A stretch of 64,000 nt of DNA from Mesorhizobium shangrilense (GTDB lineage: Bacteria > Pseudomonadota > Alphaproteobacteria > Rhizobiales > Rhizobiaceae): contig NZ_JAQGPN010000001.1 of NCBI RefSeq assembly GCF_028826155.1, forward strand, positions 4,651,501 to 4,715,500, written 5' to 3'. Below, one piece after another: positions 63,068 through 64,000 of this stretch. The position numbers and the translations under genes are program-made. Numbering within the stretch: position 1 is the stretch's first letter; the number at the start of each line of letters is the position of its first letter. The notes below the pieces were generated by a model that worked only from the letters and a program-made list of their open reading frames with translations, was not told the DNA's origin and made no database searches.

Positions 63068-63107
63068 CTTTATCTCTTCTTGTCTTGGAAATGTCTGTCG
63101 GCGGCCG

Positions 63108-64000
63108 TCAGCTGCAGAGGCTGTCGACGAGCGCCACCCAGTAGGCCATGCCATGGGGCAGCACGGCGTCGTTGAAATCATAGGCGGGATTGTGGACGCT
63201 GGGCCCGTCGCCGACGCCGAGCAGGCAATAAGAACCCGGCTTCTTCTCCAGCATGAAGGCAAAATCTTCCGAGCCGGTTCCAGGGAGCATGACCCCGACG
63301 GCCTGCGCATCGAAGACCGCGAGCGCCGCGTTGCGCGCATCGGTTGTGGCAGCGGGATCGTTCACGGTCGGGGGATAGCGGTGCTCATAGGTCACCTGCG
63401 CCTCGCCTCCATGCGCCTCGGCCGTGGTCTGCGCTATGCGTTTGATGGCAGCCTCGGCCATCGCCTGAACCTCAGGCTCGAAGCACCGCACCGTCCCGGC
63501 AATGGTCACGCTGCCCGGGATGGCGTTGATCGCCTCGCCGCCGTTGATCTGCGTGCAGGACACGACGAGCGCCTTGGCGGGGTCGGCGAGCCTGGACACG
63601 ATCGACTGAAGGCCAAGGACGACATGGCTGCTGATGACGATGGGATCGATGGCCAGATTGGGCTTGGCCGCGTGGCCGCCCTTCCCCATCACCCGGATAT
63701 GGAAAAGATCATAGCCGGCCATGACCGGACCTGGCGCAAACGCCATGCTGCCCGCCGCCAGACCGGGACGGTTATGCAGCCCGAACACCTTGTCGACCGG
63801 GAAGCGCTCGAACAGGCCCTCCTCGATCATGACCCGGGCGCCGCCCTCGTTTTCCTCGGCAGGCTGAAAGATGAAGACGACGCGGCCTTTGAAGCGCCGC
63901 CGCGCCGCAAGGTATTTTGCAGCGCCCAGAAGCATGGCCGTGTGGCCATCATGTCCGCAGGCGTGCATCTTGCCGGGAATGGTCGATGCCCAGGGCAGGT
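63108..64000 (-). CDS. M20 family amidohydrolase (HipO-like), 5' end beyond window
   Basis: About 297 C-terminal residues are seen; the start lies past the right edge. The metal site begins in MHACGHDGHTAMLLGAA, continues with QPAEENEGGARVMIEEG and GLHNRPG, and the dimerisation domain contains GKGGHAAKPN. Such enzymes hydrolyse N-acyl amino acids, hippurate or related amides. It probably acts with the aldehyde dehydrogenase, perhaps on an aromatic or amino-acid derivative. Confidence 0.92.
   Translation of the reverse strand, partial: LPWASTIPGKMHACGHDGHTAMLLGAAKYLAARRRFKGRVVFIFQPAEENEGGARVMIEEGLFERFPVDKVFGLHNRPGLAAGSMAFAPGPVMAGYDLFHIRVMGKGGHAAKPNLAIDPIVISSHVVLGLQSIVSRLADPAKALVVSCTQINGGEAINAIPGSVTIAGTVRCFEPEVQAMAEAAIKRIAQTTAEAHGGEAQVTYEHRYPPTVNDPAATTDARNAALAVFDAQAVGVMLPGTGSEDFAFMLEKKPGSYCLLGVGDGPSVHNPAYDFNDAVLPHGMAYWVALVDSLCS

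Overview
The window looks like ordinary chromosome of a GC-rich (my estimate, roughly 65% G+C) alphaproteobacterium of the order Rhizobiales, most like the Mesorhizobium/Aminobacter/Phyllobacteriaceae group. The grounds are the run lptC-lptA-lptB-rpoN-hpf-ptsN, the rpmH-rnpA-yidC operon with engB and argB nearby, an ornithine-lipid acyltransferase (olsB), phhA beside a divergent Lrp-type gene, an Hsp20/DUF1150 pair and several binding-protein-dependent sugar ABC systems. Lineage is inferred from gene content and order only. I see no phage, insertion sequence, CRISPR array, conjugation gene or obvious genomic island.

Layout. 1-4270: a sugar-type ABC importer (binding protein, two permeases) followed on the same strand by a GntR/FCD regulator and a DUF2804 gene cut by the window edge. 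4271-9800: a glutathione transferase behind a perfect 15-bp inverted repeat, a coupled ArsR/SRPBCC pair, an SDR with a C-terminal SEC-C zinc motif, a free-standing E2-like acyltransferase, an ICMT-like membrane methyltransferase and two lipoproteins. 9950-17430: an L,D-transpeptidase, a secreted histidine-rich protein, an HdhA-like SDR with a second SDR, a serine hydrolase and a zinc alcohol dehydrogenase, a second ArsR/SRPBCC pair and tRNA-Arg(ACG). 17650-29270: an orphan histidine kinase, then rpmH-rnpA-yidC, with unrelated genes lying between yidC, engB and argB, including a SigK/RskA/fasciclin group.

29300-40130: an Lrp regulator divergent from phhA, an EamA transporter, an adenosine-kinase-like PfkB kinase, a CysZ-like protein, endonuclease III, an AraC-methyltransferase fusion, ribokinase, an amidase, a LysE exporter and a nucleoside hydrolase. 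Adenosine kinase, ribokinase and nucleoside hydrolase together suggest nucleoside and ribose salvage. 40150-46154: hsp20 with an apparent RpoH promoter and ROSE-like RNA thermometer, DUF1150, then the LPS-transport/nitrogen-PTS cluster. 46450-56830: sppA, ihfB, lapA-like, a cyclodeaminase-like gene and a cupin, a coupled run of two RNA methyltransferases and lspA, acuI, a hybrid histidine kinase and olsB. 56832-64000: a complete sugar ABC operon with a LacI-type palindrome upstream and a REP-like compound palindrome inside it, then an aldehyde dehydrogenase and an M20 amidohydrolase cut by the window edge.

I did not find a clear undescribed multi-gene system. The observations most worth a second look are small: the heat-shock control region of hsp20, the SDR/SEC-C fusion beside a lone E2-like acyltransferase, an M24 protein lacking metal ligands, a lipoprotein with an LRAT-like His/Asn-Cys arrangement, a leaderless autoregulated arsR, and structured elements that may set expression inside operons.
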